The notes beneath the pieces are model-generated. The model was not told the origin of the DNA and did no database searches. It saw only the letters and a program-made list of their open reading frames with translations. A stretch of DNA of 64,000 nt, taken from contig OX328124.1 of NCBI GenBank assembly GCA_946811695.1, positions 93,463,176 through 93,527,175 of the forward strand, given 5' to 3'. The position numbers were made by a program, and so were the translations under genes. Numbering within the stretch: position 1 is the first letter of the stretch; every line of letters begins with the position of its first letter. This document shows positions 22,581-33,899 of the stretch, piece by piece. The DNA comes from Gonocerus acuteangulatus (Eukaryota > Arthropoda > Insecta > Hemiptera > Coreidae).

Positions 22581-22984
22581 TTAATATTCTCTCTGTTTAT
22601 GTTCCCTCCTTTTCAATTTGTTTTTTGTTTACATTTTTTGTGTATTATACCATAACATACACTTTTATCATCATGTTTTGTATGGTTAAACTTATTTATC
22701 CTGTGCTGAAATTTCATTTTAAATAGACTAGAGACACCACTCACTCCATGTTTGCTTTAGAAATTGGATAAAGGAGGAAATGCTGCTTCAACGAGAACTT
22801 GTAGAAATATATGGCGGAAATGTCAATAGTGAGCGACGAGTGCAGCCTTGGTTTGAACGATTGACGACGAGCCTTACCGACAGAGCCACAGAGCTTGAGG
22901 AACAACTCCTGCAGGCTACTGTAGAAGAAAACCCTGTAGTAACAGTCGAAGATTAGGATTAGGATGGTTGTTTATGGGCAATAA
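22581..22984 (+). other. Intergenic DNA with a short open coding-like stretch
   Basis: At about 22768-22955 the plus strand encodes QRELVEIYGGNVNSERRVQP and a Glu-rich continuation to a stop. It directly precedes the R1-like LINE piece and might belong to a retroelement ORF. I do not recognise it. Confidence 0.3.
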
Positions 22985-23761
22985 ACAGCGATATCCAGTG
23001 TGTACAGAATACTTAACACACTAACGGACTGTACGAAACAAAACAAACTAGAATTTAATGTTGAGAAGACAAATTATATAATTTTTTCGAGAAAAAGACA
23101 AATCCCTCATTTAAATATCACACTTAACAATACGCAATTGATAAAGACTGACACTGTTAAATATCTCAGCATTCTAATGGACCGCAAATTAAATTGGAAC
23201 AGACACATAGACTTTCTGTGCACTAAAATTTCTAAACTTATTAATACAATAAGCATTGCTACCAGAGCTACCTGGGGCATGAAATCCGACACGTTAAAAA
23301 CAATATATGAGGGAGCAATCATTCCAAAAATGTTATATGGAATACCAATATGGTATGAAGGTTTAAGAAGGAAAAGAAACTTAAAGAAATTACATAGGCT
23401 CCAAAGATTTATAGGTATCAAAATTTCCAAAGCTTATAGAACTATTTCTTTTGAGGCTAGTTTTGTTCTAGCAGCCATAATACCTGCACAATATAAAGCT
23501 CATGAACTAGTAACATTGCATAATATCAAAAAACAACATTTAAACTATAAAGAAATATTAAACAATAACATAGACAAAAACATTGACTGTTATTTAACAG
23601 TCATTAATTTTTTAATTTTAACAGATAATATTATTATATTTACTTATAATATAATATTAACTTATAATATAATAATATATTATTATGCCCAAACAGTCAA
23701 AGAGCAAGCAAAAAAACTTGGATCGACACATTCTATAGTCCACCCACATCAACCGACATAG
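22985..23761 (+). pseudogene. R1-like LINE, RT palm/thumb fragment
   Basis: The frame (253 aa) contains NKLEFNVEKTNYIIFSRKR, then VKYLSILMDRKLNWNRHIDF, RATWGMKSDTLKTIYEGAII, LYGIPIW, and KISKAYRTISFEASFVLAAI, a region typical of R1-clade RT thumb and linker. After about residue 190 the frame runs into AT-rich sequence (DNIIIFTYNIIL) and a Lys-rich tail, so the end is scrambled. The catalytic YADD motif, endonuclease and 3' UTR are absent. Confidence 0.8.
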
Positions 23762-23907
23762 CTTATGGCATAACCGGCTAGAAAATACTGAAGGTAAGTA
23801 AGGAAGGAAGGGAAATTTGGTTTAAAGAGTGTTGAAGTATAAGTATTTACTTTGTCCTAGAAAAATGTTGTTAGGAGTTCTTAAATAGTCTGGTATTAAA
23901 TATAAAA
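23762..23907. other. Short spacer
   Basis: No feature recognised between the R1-like piece and the next Helentron-like copy. Confidence 0.5.
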
Positions 23908-25264
23908 AAAGACCGATTCGCAGGAACTGCGTCATCTTAGCGCGGTTCCGTTCTTATCTCTAGTGTTTATGAAGGCATAGAATAGAAACAGTTATTACTT
24001 TGTTTAGATCAATAGCGAAACACCTATCCAAATGAAATCTCAAACAAACCAGTCTTGAAAGGTCTTGATTTACAATCTTACCTGCATGGGTCAGCTATCC
24101 CATAAGTCGGGCAGAAAGGCCTCCGCTCAGAGGCATTTGGAAAGCCTTGGGATCTCTCTCTTTGAACGCTACATTTTTAACAATAAATTGATCTTCTTAT
24201 TTTACTTAATCTGTTTTATTGTCAAATACACTATCCGACTATAAGCAATTTAAAAATAACAAGGAATAAAACAAACAAAAAGAACCGTTCGAATAAACGA
24301 AATCAATTACTTTAAAGTTTTAAGCACTTATTTCTCCGATGAACATCGCCTAATTAAAACTTTCTTTAGAACCTTTTTTGTAGAGCATTTAGTAAGCTTT
24401 CGAATGGTAACCTTCTGCTTCCCAAGATTGTCAACGGTTTTCGAGATACTAAAGAAAGTATACAAAGTTACCAAAACTTTTCTTGTCTGTTAATAAAATA
24501 TTTTATTCTAACCCTTTCTTTACTCCAAACATAACCAAAATTTCAACATATTAGTGTTGATGAAATTCGAACATGCAGAAAATGTTTCAGCTGAATCCCA
24601 TAATTCTAAGTACCAAAATCAAAGACAAAAACAGTTCGAATAAGCGAAATCAATTACTTTAAAGGTTTAAGCACTTATTTCTCCACTTATTTCGCCTAAT
24701 CAAAACTTTCATTAGAACCATTTTTGTAGAGCATTTAGTAAGCTTTCTAATGGTAATCTTACGTTTCGCAAGATTCTCAACCTTTTTCGAAATATTAAGG
24801 AAAGTATACAAAGTTACCAAAATTTGTTATGTCTGTTAATAAAATATTTATTCTAACCCTTCCTTAACTCCAAACGTAACAAAAATGTCAACATATTAGT
24901 TTTAATGAAATTAGAACATGCAGAAAATGTTTCAACTGAATCCCATGATTCTAAGTACCCAAACCAAAAACGGTATTCAAAAATTATTTTTCCAATTTTC
25001 TCAAAAACGGTTAAAGCTATCGCCTTGAAAATGGTTTCATTCGTTTTCCTAACCCAAGAAGCCTATAAAACGAGTACTTACAAGCTTATGAACTCAAAAA
25101 CGTAAGCGTTACGATTTTTTTTGTGCAAATTTCGCCCCAAACGCCATCTTCCAGTGGGCGGATTCTGCTGGTTAACGAACTTGACTTTTCAAATTGGAAG
25201 ACGGATTTTTGTACCAAATTTCATCACAATCGGACCATTAGGGAAGCCAGAAATGAGCGAACAG

Positions 25265-25310
<46 letters not shown>

Positions 25311-25311
25311 G

Positions 25312-25345
<34 letters not shown>

Positions 25346-25543
25346 CATATATACATATATATATATACATATATATATATATATTTATATATATATATAT
25401 ATACAAATTTGAACCACCGTTATTTTCGGTCTCTAGGGGTTCTGAAACGTGAAATTTTCTAGTCGGCACTTCCGGATTGTTTCATTGTGTCAACCTTATA
25501 AGCGGGGTTCCTCCCTATGGGGGAGGGAGGAACCGCGCTAAAA
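23908..25543 (+). mobile_element. Helentron-like element, G family copy 3
   Basis: Begins AAGACCGATTCGCAGGAACTGC then GTCATCTTAGCGCGGTTCCG. It has two diverged internal copies of a block with CGATTGACATCGCCTAAT-like sequence, the AAACGCCATCTTCCAGTGGG block and (TA)n. It ends with a stem-loop GGTTCCTCCC..GGGAGGAACC followed by GCGCTAAAA. 1.64 kb. No protein of its own. Confidence 0.7.
25270..25402. repeat. (TA)n microsatellite, interrupted, inside G copy 3
   Basis: TA repeats with scattered GTA/ACA interruptions between GACAAATATA and CAAATTTGAACCACC. Confidence 0.95.
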
Positions 25544-26377
25544 CATATTAGTAAATAAATAAATAACAAAAAACAGATTTTTTTACCGTAGGACAAAATA
25601 TTACATTGATAAGGTGGAAATATAACTGAATCATTAGACAATCTGCTTTTAAGTGGAGAATTGCCACAGACTGTCCAAAGACATAACCAACGATATTTGA
25701 ATATTTTTGATTCCTTTTGTACTATAAATAGAGAAAGATTTTCAACACAAAAAGAAGAATGGTTTTTAATAACTAGATAGTATGAAAGAAAATTTTGTCA
25801 TTAATATTCATAGGTTAAGAGCCCGAAATATGCATGTAAATTAAAACCAGACCACTGCTAAACTCCATCTCGACGATCGCCAATATCTGTCAATTACCTG
25901 ACCAATTCTCCGACTCTGTAATTAATTTCTTAGTAGCAACTTTGCTAACTTTAATTTATAATTTTTGTTTCATGGTCACGTTGAGAGCTTAGAGCATAAT
26001 AGAGAGTGACTAATACTTTACAACGGTTCATTTATTTACAAGCTCCTTAACCAACGGGAGATCTAAGACAGGAGGGGTTCCATGTGAAGTTAATAGAGTT
26101 TCAAGCATATTGAGAAATGTGGTCATACTAATGAATGGGTCCCCTGATTTGGTAGGATTAGTTGCACCTTAATGAACGTTATTTGGAAATAATTTTTGTT
26201 TGAGATTGAAAGCTGTACAAGAGAGGAATTTCTTAGAGAAGTTATAATTGTGCGTTTTGAGGGTTATAAAAGGGGTTTTATTCCGATTGCTTCAGAGATG
26301 ACGAAAGCAGAGAGTTGATGCGATTGGAGGCGATGGCCTGGACTGTGTTCTAGGCATTTGCCATCAGGTTGTACCTT
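25544..26377. other. Intergenic DNA, nothing firmly recognised
   Basis: Stop-filled sequence. It may include decayed LINE sequence, since it adjoins a gag-like fragment. Confidence 0.4.
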
Positions 26378-26640
26378 CTAATTGTTCAGCGAGGTCTTTG
26401 GGTCTACAATGCTTGGAGCGTTTTCTAAACCTGACAACCCCAATTTCTCTACAATTCGTGGAGGAAGCCTGAGGTTCCAGTGATTTATTTCAGGCCGTTG
26501 ACATGACACTACTTTGGGAGTGTAGTTACACTTGCCTCGAGTGTGGTTGTACTCTTGGCATTCAAAACATGGCACCAGTCTTATCAATCGACTAGGTGGA
26601 TACTCAACTGTGATTTTAGAATGAACAAATTTTTGTCGTT
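26378..26640 (-). pseudogene. LINE ORF1 (gag-like) zinc-knuckle fragment
   Basis: The minus strand encodes HSKITVEYPPSRLIRLVP followed by CFECQEYNHTRGKC, a C-x2-C-x4-H-x4-C zinc knuckle of the kind found in Jockey/CR1-like ORF1 proteins, preceded by the basic/proline linker usual there. The expected second knuckle begins (VVSC) but decays after it. A remnant of a nucleic-acid-binding chaperone ORF. Confidence 0.7.
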
Positions 26641-26905
26641 AAATATTTCTTGACTTTTTCCCGACTTCTCGGTGTACACGAAAAAAAAAGCTGTGCTATT
26701 TACTAGTTTTGACGTAGTTAACAAAAACCTAGTTTAGTGAAACTATTAGAGTAACTAATAGCGAGGGATTTAAATATTACATTTAATTAATTATATTAAA
26801 ATTTGAAAACAGCAACACAAAATAATATAATATTTCACGAAACTATAGTACAAGTCAATAATAATTTACGCTTTACGAATTTACTTTTTACTTACATGTT
26901 AATGC

Positions 26906-26966
<61 letters not shown>

Positions 26967-27470
26967 TATACACACACAGGCCGGGTGATCCACAGCGTTT
27001 TCTTTTATCGAATGAAAATCCACCAACTTAGGAGTAAAAAGGTTGAGTAACTAAAAGAAGTAAAAAGGTTGAAGCTGTTTGCGTTTTATTTCATTGGAAT
27101 TTCAAAAACCGATATATCAAAATCGTTAATACATTAACACACTTTGTTCCTGTTTGGCACAAATCCCTATCAAAGCGTATTGCTGAAATTGTGTTTTATT
27201 TTTAACGACTCAATTTTTGTTTAGGTTTATTTTGTTACAGTCTTTTTAATTTTTTCTACCTTTATGCTGTGTATGTTAATATTTTTTTAAAAGATGAGTA
27301 TCTCTTTCTCTCTTTTAACGTTTAGACGAAACCTCTGAGATTATTTTTCGTTACCTTTCTTATGAGTGTAAAGATTAATTTTAGGCATAAATTCTCAAAA
27401 ACGACGTCTGACTTATTAACAGATATACAAACATATGTTGAATAGAAATTCAAAATCAATACTGATCCCA
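26641..27470. repeat. AT-rich DNA with (TA)n next to a GGGTG-start repeat
   Basis: A (TA)n tract at about 26911-26971 is followed by CACACACAGGCCGGGTGATCCACAG at 26981. The downstream 480 bp are AT-rich with no coding content. The (TA)n/GGGTG junction resembles those at 30600 and 63880. Confidence 0.5.
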
Positions 27471-28285
27471 TGACTCGGGTCTACCGAGGCGGAAAGCTTG
27501 CTTAAATTGAATCCCGTGAGTGGAACCTGGTTGTGTTTTAAGCTCAGAACCCTGGTTGCTAAGGGGAGACAGTGGGACAGACAGACATAAGTGCTTGCTA
27601 AACGTGGCTCTTCGAGACAGCTGGGCGCCCTAATAAGGCTTGGTGGTAATTAAAGATTCCACCTTGCCGCAAATTAAACGGCCCTGTCCTTGTGGTAACC
27701 CTTCAAAGAAGCAGCTCTCGCTTTGCGGCTGCTCTGACGTCATTAGGACTCACCCTCCAACGCCACACTTAACCTTTTTCTCATCCACTCGAAAAAGAAG
27801 CTTTTCCCTAGGGCTCTTTATGCAAGCCATGGCTAATTGGTTAAGATTCTCCAAAAGCCAAGTTGCATTGTACAAAATTTGGGTTTATTTGAAAAATATG
27901 TTGATAGATTGATAAATAAAAAAACTGTATTTAAGAATTAACTGTTTACAGGGTGGCCACTTCATCCAAAAAAAAATAACATTATTTCACAATAAATTAT
28001 AAAATATAAAAACCATAGTGTAATAAAGAATAAAAAAAAAAGTCCCATAACAGGCCACGAGGGCCCTCAAGGGCAGATATTTTAGAGCTAGCTGATTCAT
28101 GACTATACGACACTCTAGGGAGATAATATACTAGACTATGGTCAGTACTATGCTCCGACCGCCTGATTTTCCCTTTGCTGCTCGGACTGCTAGAGTCATT
28201 AGCACCAAGGTTAAATTAATTAAAGGCTGGGTTGGCCTAGGGACGGTTAGGAAGTCCGAATTCAATCAATGAACGAAGACACTAA
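27471..28285 (+). repeat. Moderate-GC block, possible retroposon 3' region
   Basis: From ATCCCATGACTCGGGTCTAC to GATAAATAAAAAAACTG the base composition rises and the block ends in an A-rich tail at 27913-27925, as for a LINE or SINE 3' end. An open frame at 27640-27912 has several cysteines but no domain that I can name. Further A-runs at 28027-28041. Confidence 0.35.
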
Positions 28286-28378
28286 AAGAAAAAATGTTTA
28301 GTGCTTGCTCTGGATTTGAACTCAGGTCATCCAGCTTATTAGTTCCAGTGCTCTACCATTGAGCTGACCTCGCCCCCA
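28286..28378 (-). mobile_element. tRNA-like SINE head or tRNA pseudogene
   Basis: On the minus strand GGGGCGAGGTCAGCTCAATG then GTAGAGCACTGG (box A-like) and GAGTTCAAATCC (box B-like) are about 45 bp apart. The spacing and the elongated anticodon region do not give a clean cloverleaf, so this is not called a functional tRNA. Confidence 0.55.
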
Positions 28379-29318
28379 AATAAAGAATAATGTACCCTTA
28401 AATAAAAAGAGAAAAAAAACTAATAGTGAGTTCTCTATCTAGAGCCCCAGTATAATACCTTAAACTCAATAAAACTTGAACATATGGCTGAAAGCCACGG
28501 ATTAATTGCTTCAAAGGACTAAATGTGCAGAGTAGCTAGAGCCTGGATTATGGTTGCACGACGTACGGCTTATCAGCCACTACAATGTTCGATAGCATTC
28601 AACACAATGGTGTTCAGATAAGCCATTCACTCAGCCTATGTTCTGCTGGAAAGCTAACACAACCAAAGTGGTGTCAACACACCAAGTTGCCGTTGAAAAA
28701 CTTCATTCAAAACCATCGGCGGCAAAAATGTCAGTCAAAACAATAAAATATCCTTGAGAAGAAAATATCTTTTCAGGGTTCGATTAATAAACTAGCACTC
28801 TGACTAGTCAACACAGCTGTTGCAGCCACTCCAATCTAATCATAGTTAGCTCTCATTTCCACAAATAATTCGGTGGTTTCTGTCTTAAATAGGTACTTTA
28901 GACAGTTATTCTACTCATAAAAATCAAGCGTCCTCAAATCGGGGATTTGGGGCAATGCACAGAGCAAAATATCTCAATCTATGTCCTTGGATAAAGTTGA
29001 TTGCGCCAGTCGTTATATGAGCAGTCCTTGTCTTATGCTTCCAAAAGCCACATTATTGTATAATCAGAGGCGAGTTCTGTGAAGTTCTGAAAGAAGCAAG
29101 CCGGTTCCAGCATCATATCATTTAATTATTAAAGTTTTTTTTTTTTTTTTATTCAACTTTAATGTAAGATTTACTGAAATATTTGAATATCAATTTCATC
29201 AAGACTAATTTTCATTCATTTTTGACAATAACGCCAAATTAATATCATATTAGTTTTATTTAGCTGTTGTTTTCCCCCCTAAATTTTCAATTACATTATG
29301 AAATTGTTAGATAAACTA
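28379..29318. other. Intergenic DNA
   Basis: No exon or repeat recognised apart from a poly-T run at 29132-29150. Confidence 0.5.
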
Positions 29319-29599
29319 ACAAGGGGAGTATACAGCGATGGGGTCACCGATCTGGACCAATTTTTTTCTGGTGATTCTACATCGAAAAATGTTGTTAAAG
29401 ATTCAACAATCCGGCCATATTTCAAAGAATATTTACCCGATTCAAACCAAACTTGGGTGGTCGATAAAGGCCCTAATGTGACAAATTTCCTTCCAGTCGA
29501 GGTGTTTCTAGATGTAGGGATTGACGTTATATGCAAAAAAGTTTACATTTTTATTTTTATTTTGAGAACCATTTTTTGCAAGTTATTATTATATTATTT

Positions 29600-29646
<47 letters not shown>

Positions 29647-30197
29647 CAATAGTCATTTATATGGTTAGAAAAAAAGAATCTTTCTTCTTTTGAAAGATAT
29701 CAATGACGTAAAAATCGGATTATCTCAAGGCAAGGTATTGAATTTCAAAACGTCACGTTATATTTTCGCTTACAAATTTTTAGTCTCTTCCAGACTGGGA
29801 AAATTATTATTTTTTGTTTTCAGTGATATTTACCACATTAGGGTTTCTTGGGGTGCTGTTTTTAAATCTGCTATTATTTTTGGTGTAAACAAATGTATAA
29901 CACTAGTTTGCTTGAAAACGTAAGCATATTTTTGAATTATATTTATATTTTTAACGAAACATAAATTATTTTTTAACGATTATATTTTTCCTTTAATCTA
30001 CTCTATAAAACAAATGAATTGGTGATAGAATCATGTTTTACCTATTTTATTATTTTACAACCTATTTTATTTTATTTCTCGGCTCCTAAGGCGCATTGGA
30101 CGGAACGCTCGGACACATGTCGACTATTTTTCGATTTAGAATCACCGGAAAAAAATTGGTCCAGATCCTTGATCCCATCGCTATATACTCCCCTTGT
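29319..30197. mobile_element. DNA transposon remnant with about 73-bp inverted ends
   Basis: ACAAGGGGAGTATACAGCGA at 29319 and the reverse complement of its relative ending at 30197 (ACAAGGGGAGTATATAGCGA) extend about 73 bp inward (through GGACCAATTTTTTTC and ATCGAAAAAT) with roughly 85% identity by eye. The 730-bp interior has a (TA)n tract and no transposase. Short ORFs overlap the inverted ends only. No TSD identified. Confidence 0.65.
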
Positions 30198-30530
30198 AAG
30201 TTAGGAGTATACCGTTAAAAAGGTAAATTAATTTTACAACGTTTGTAAGATTCAGCAGTTTGCAGAATAATTTTTGGAAGAGTAGTGATTCTCGAAAATC
30301 TCTCGCTAACTAGGCTTTTATTATCATTATTAACTTCTTGAACAGTTATTGTTGATTAAAAAAGATACTTGTAATTGAAAGTGTTATAGCCTTAAATCAA
30401 ATTCAAAGCTAATTTAATCAGAAAGAAACATGTTTCTAATCAGAAAGAAACATGTGGTTGGTAGGGTTTAACTACATTTTCGGTCTAGTCTTAACCCTTT
30501 GTGTATTGTCATTTTATTTCGATATACCCA
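30198..30530. other. Intergenic DNA
   Basis: Contains a local 20-bp tandem duplication (AATCAGAAAGAAACATG at about 30416-30453). Nothing else recognised. Confidence 0.5.

Positions 30531-30532
<2 letters not shown>

Positions 30533-30599
<67 letters not shown>
30533..30599. repeat. (TA)n microsatellite abutting a GGGTGATTC element
   Basis: TA repeats end directly at GGGTGATTCAGGACCAAGTA (30600), which reads like the terminus of an element inserted in or next to TA repeats. Confidence 0.8.
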
Positions 30600-31451
30600 G
30601 GGTGATTCAGGACCAAGTAGCCAAACTCTAGGAGGTTATTGTAGACATAATTTCCAACAGAAAAGTTCATTTCAAGACTGGTCCGATTCCGGAAAAAAGG
30701 AGCTATCTCCAATTTTCTGTTTTTTTTTTGTTTGTTTTTTTGTTGTTTTTTTTTAACGTAGTCATGTTTTTTAATGAATAAGAAAGGATTTTCTAATCTT
30801 GCTATCATAAAATAGACAAAATTTCCTTAAAAAATACAGTAATTTAATTCACTAAAATCAATATTAAAAGATCCTTTCTGGACGTCCAATAACGCATTTC
30901 TGCTTTTATCATTTTATCAATGAATCAGAGTTTTTTCGCGATTTTTTTCCTCAGCCCCCTCGCGGACTACAGATTTAATACTTACACGAAAACTTCTACG
31001 TTTAGTAAGCATTAAATCCGTGCAAATAAAGTGGAGGTTTATTCGGGGATAAATTGAAAAATTGGCTCCCTTTTGTCAAAAAAATGTGGAATGTAGTTTT
31101 GTTACCATCACATGCTATGTGTGAAAAAATCAAAAATTATTCATTTTTTAATGGCCAAACTGTGGGTATCCATTGTCAAATCCAAAGCAATAAAATGTAA
31201 CTGTAAAGAAATGATGAAAGGTCTTTATTTGGTAGATCTGTTACATTTTGTGTTTAACAAATTTTCATTGATTTATCTTTTACATGATGTTGTTGGCACT
31301 AAAATATTTGCTAATATATTTGAAAATTTGCAATTGGACCTTTATGAACTTGGGCAGTGGATCCATCAACTGTCTAACAGCACTGCTGCTATGTGCAGGA
31401 CAGCAATCCATCTGGAACCATGAATCTATGTGCTAGCGGACCGTCTTCCAA
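30600..31451. other. Repeat-like and unassigned DNA
   Basis: After the GGGTGATTC start come T-rich tracts and AT-rich sequence. A plus-strand ORF at 31112-31423 (103 aa) with Leu/Ile/Lys-rich content has no recognisable domain or splice support. Confidence 0.35.
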
Positions 31452-31647
31452 TGCAGAATTCAGGACGAATATCTTCTTCAGCCAATCCTGATTCCTGACA
31501 GGTTTGATTCGACATATTTTTAATCCTCCACACGATACAAATACGACCGACCGAGTATTTATATAGTGTCGAGGATTAAAAATATGTTGAATCAAACCTG
31601 TCAGGAATCAGGATTTGCTGAAGAAGATATTCGTCCTGAATTCTGCA
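31452..31647. repeat. Inverted repeat, 77-bp arms, 42-bp loop
   Basis: TGCAGAATTCAGGACGAATA to TTTTTAATCCTC (31452-31528) is mirrored at 31571-31647 with only a few mismatches. It would form a long hairpin and may be a small foldback transposon. Confidence 0.9.
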
Positions 31648-32080
31648 CCACTTGATAACTTGCACTGATACTGATTGTGTGATCTTCAAAGGGCATAAGG
31701 ATTAACATGAGCCCAAGTATGCGAATTGGGACTGTTAAATATTCGATTCCGTGTGAATGTGGCCTTGTGTGTCCACAAAATGTTGCGGCCGAACTGAGGA
31801 TTAACATTTTTCCTCACGCAATGTTTTGCACAATTTTTAGTTTTGTTTCAAATTTTATTTGAAAAAATTTCAAATTATTTGTAAATTCTGGATTACAATT
31901 ATTCAACTACCCTAAAATCTTTTTAAATTCTCCGCTCAAAATTTCTAGTCAAAACTGGGTGCCAAATACATCATGTAAAACATAAATCAATGAAGAATTG
32001 AAAAACATGAAATTTATAAGATCTCTCAAATGAAAAACTTTTCCAATCGTTCATTCAGTTACATTTATTGCTTCCGGACA
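31648..32080. other. Intergenic DNA
   Basis: Nothing recognised. Confidence 0.5.
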
Positions 32081-32084
32081 CAGA

Positions 32085-32700
32085 CATCTACACTATCTCA
32101 TTCAGGATAGCCACCATAACAAACAGCCACACAAAAGGTACAAGAAAATTCACAAATTCTGTAAAAAATGGAGAATAAAAATTACCCACTCTAAAACAGA
32201 CGCCATTATCTTCACAAAAAAACGCCCAAATATCCCAAGCAAACTCTACCTTGTAAACCACAGCGTTTCATGGACGGAGCACATTAAGTATTTAGGAGTG
32301 ACTTTAGGTAGAGGCCTAACATTCACAAAACACATAAACAATAAACCAGAAGCCGGTAACAATTTACTTTATAAAATGTATCCTTATTTCACTAAAAATT
32401 CATAACTTAACCCCCAACATAAAATGGTCATCTACAAAAGTTTGTTATGCTTCTCCATTATGGAGCTGCACATCAACTACAAACTACGCAGAATTACAAA
32501 CTATACAATACAGCTGCCTCCGAATAATGAACAATTATCCAAGATACATAAAGATCACACACATGCACGAAGACCCAGAAATAGCCACTATAACTGACTA
32601 CATATACAAACTTACCGACAATTTTTTTTTTTTTGACAAGTAACCCATTCCGCTAATCCACACATAGCAAACATGTAAATATTGTAAATAAAGCTTTAAT
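32085..32700 (+). pseudogene. Jockey/R1-like LINE, decayed RT fragment
   Basis: Plus-strand pieces read HSKTDAIIFTKKRPNIPSKL, SVSWTEHIKYLGVTLGRGLT and NPQHKMVIYKS in shifting frames, the post-catalytic RT segment (compare 'VKYLGV.LD..L.W..HI'). Frameshifts and stops separate them. The piece ends at GTAAATAAAGCTTTAATGATGATGAT, a LINE-like 3' end with a short microsatellite tail. Confidence 0.7.
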
Positions 32701-32704
32701 GATG

Positions 32705-33355
32705 ATGATATAATTTCTTCAATGTATAATGATTTTCAGTTTCCATTTAGACAATTCACAACTACAAAAGTCCTGTTATTGAATGCTGTTACTAATCACC
32801 TATAACAGTTCAATTCATTAATAATTCTATGCCTTGAAACTAGGGTAAAACAAGTTCCTGAGTATGAGTAGGCTTGGTAGTACCGAGAAGTAGTAATACT
32901 CCTCAACTCTCCTGAATGTGGAGGCCTCGAAGCATTTGAATGAGGCTTAGGGGGTCTGAGAAAAGAGAGACTGATTGCAAAATTGCATTGATGAACGGTG
33001 CAAATGCTTGAAAGGGTTCGTAGAGGCGGAGGCTTTGAGTTCGTCGTTTGTTGGAGTAAGAGAATCATCTAATAAAGACTCCACTTGGACGAAGGTAGGA
33101 ATTGTGATTAGTCTGACAACATGCAGTAGCGACATGATCAAAGTCACTCCTTCCAATGAGAAGTGCGGAAATTACTTTCCTGCTTCAGCGTTCCACGGGT
33201 CTCACACCTCATTCATTTCCCCTTACCAGGGATGTTTTGTATTGTCATTGCCGCCTTAGCTCCGGGAAACTGGATAAAAAGCAATTTCGCTTTACTACTC
33301 TATGCTTTGGGTAAGAATAAACATGTTTTGATCAAATCCAGGGTCTCATTAAGGA
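32705..33355. other. Unassigned DNA
   Basis: Overlapping short ORFs on both strands at 32796-33259 have no recognisable content. No splice-supported exon. Confidence 0.4.
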
Positions 33356-33389
33356 ACATCAGTAACTTATTTCCTTTAGCGATTGTATG

Positions 33390-33868
33390 TTTCACACACC
33401 CAAATGGACTTTGTGGATCTGCAAAAACATCTAACATCAACAAAATGCACGCGTTCCAGTCAAAAGTCCTCCGAAAAAATTGTAAATGCCCCATTCTATG
33501 TATCCAATACAACCTAAAACAATTAGCCTAAGAACCCATTCGTCCTTGACCTTGCTAAAATCCGTTTCCAAATGTTCCACTCCACCACCCTAATCCTGAA
33601 GGTATATCCTTAATTTACCACACAGACAATCCTCCCAGGCGGCTTAAGAGACAGTGGCCCTGAGATAATTTACTTACCTCATCCAATCGTGATCATTAAA
33701 ATATTTATTTAGACTGCTCCGGAAGCCTCTTCAAAATTTTATATTGTTTCATTTTATTTTACTTTAACGTTTTAGTCAGTTTGTAATATCATTATAAACA
33801 AATTGTATCATAATACAGTTAATAATTTGTACAGATTTCAAATAAATAAATAAAATTGAAAAAAAAAG
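33390..33868 (+). pseudogene. Jockey-type LINE 3' end, decayed
   Basis: GLCGSAKTSNINKMHAFQSK then VLRK matches the C-terminal RT motif of the copy at 47.2 kb. Later parts (CPILCIQYNLKQLA, then LLKSVSKCST in another frame) show frameshifts. The 3' UTR GTACAGATTTCAAATAAATA plus poly-A is the same as that of the 47146-47886 copy, so both belong to one family. Confidence 0.8.
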
Positions 33869-33899
33869 TATCATAGAAAAACCACTGCACCAGTGGAAA

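Noticed and set aside
25480..25543. Canonical Helitron end (CTRR followed by T)
   Set aside because: The terminal hairpin and CTAA fit, but all copies continue with A rather than T, and the other end does not start with TC. A Helentron-like, not canonical Helitron, reading was preferred.
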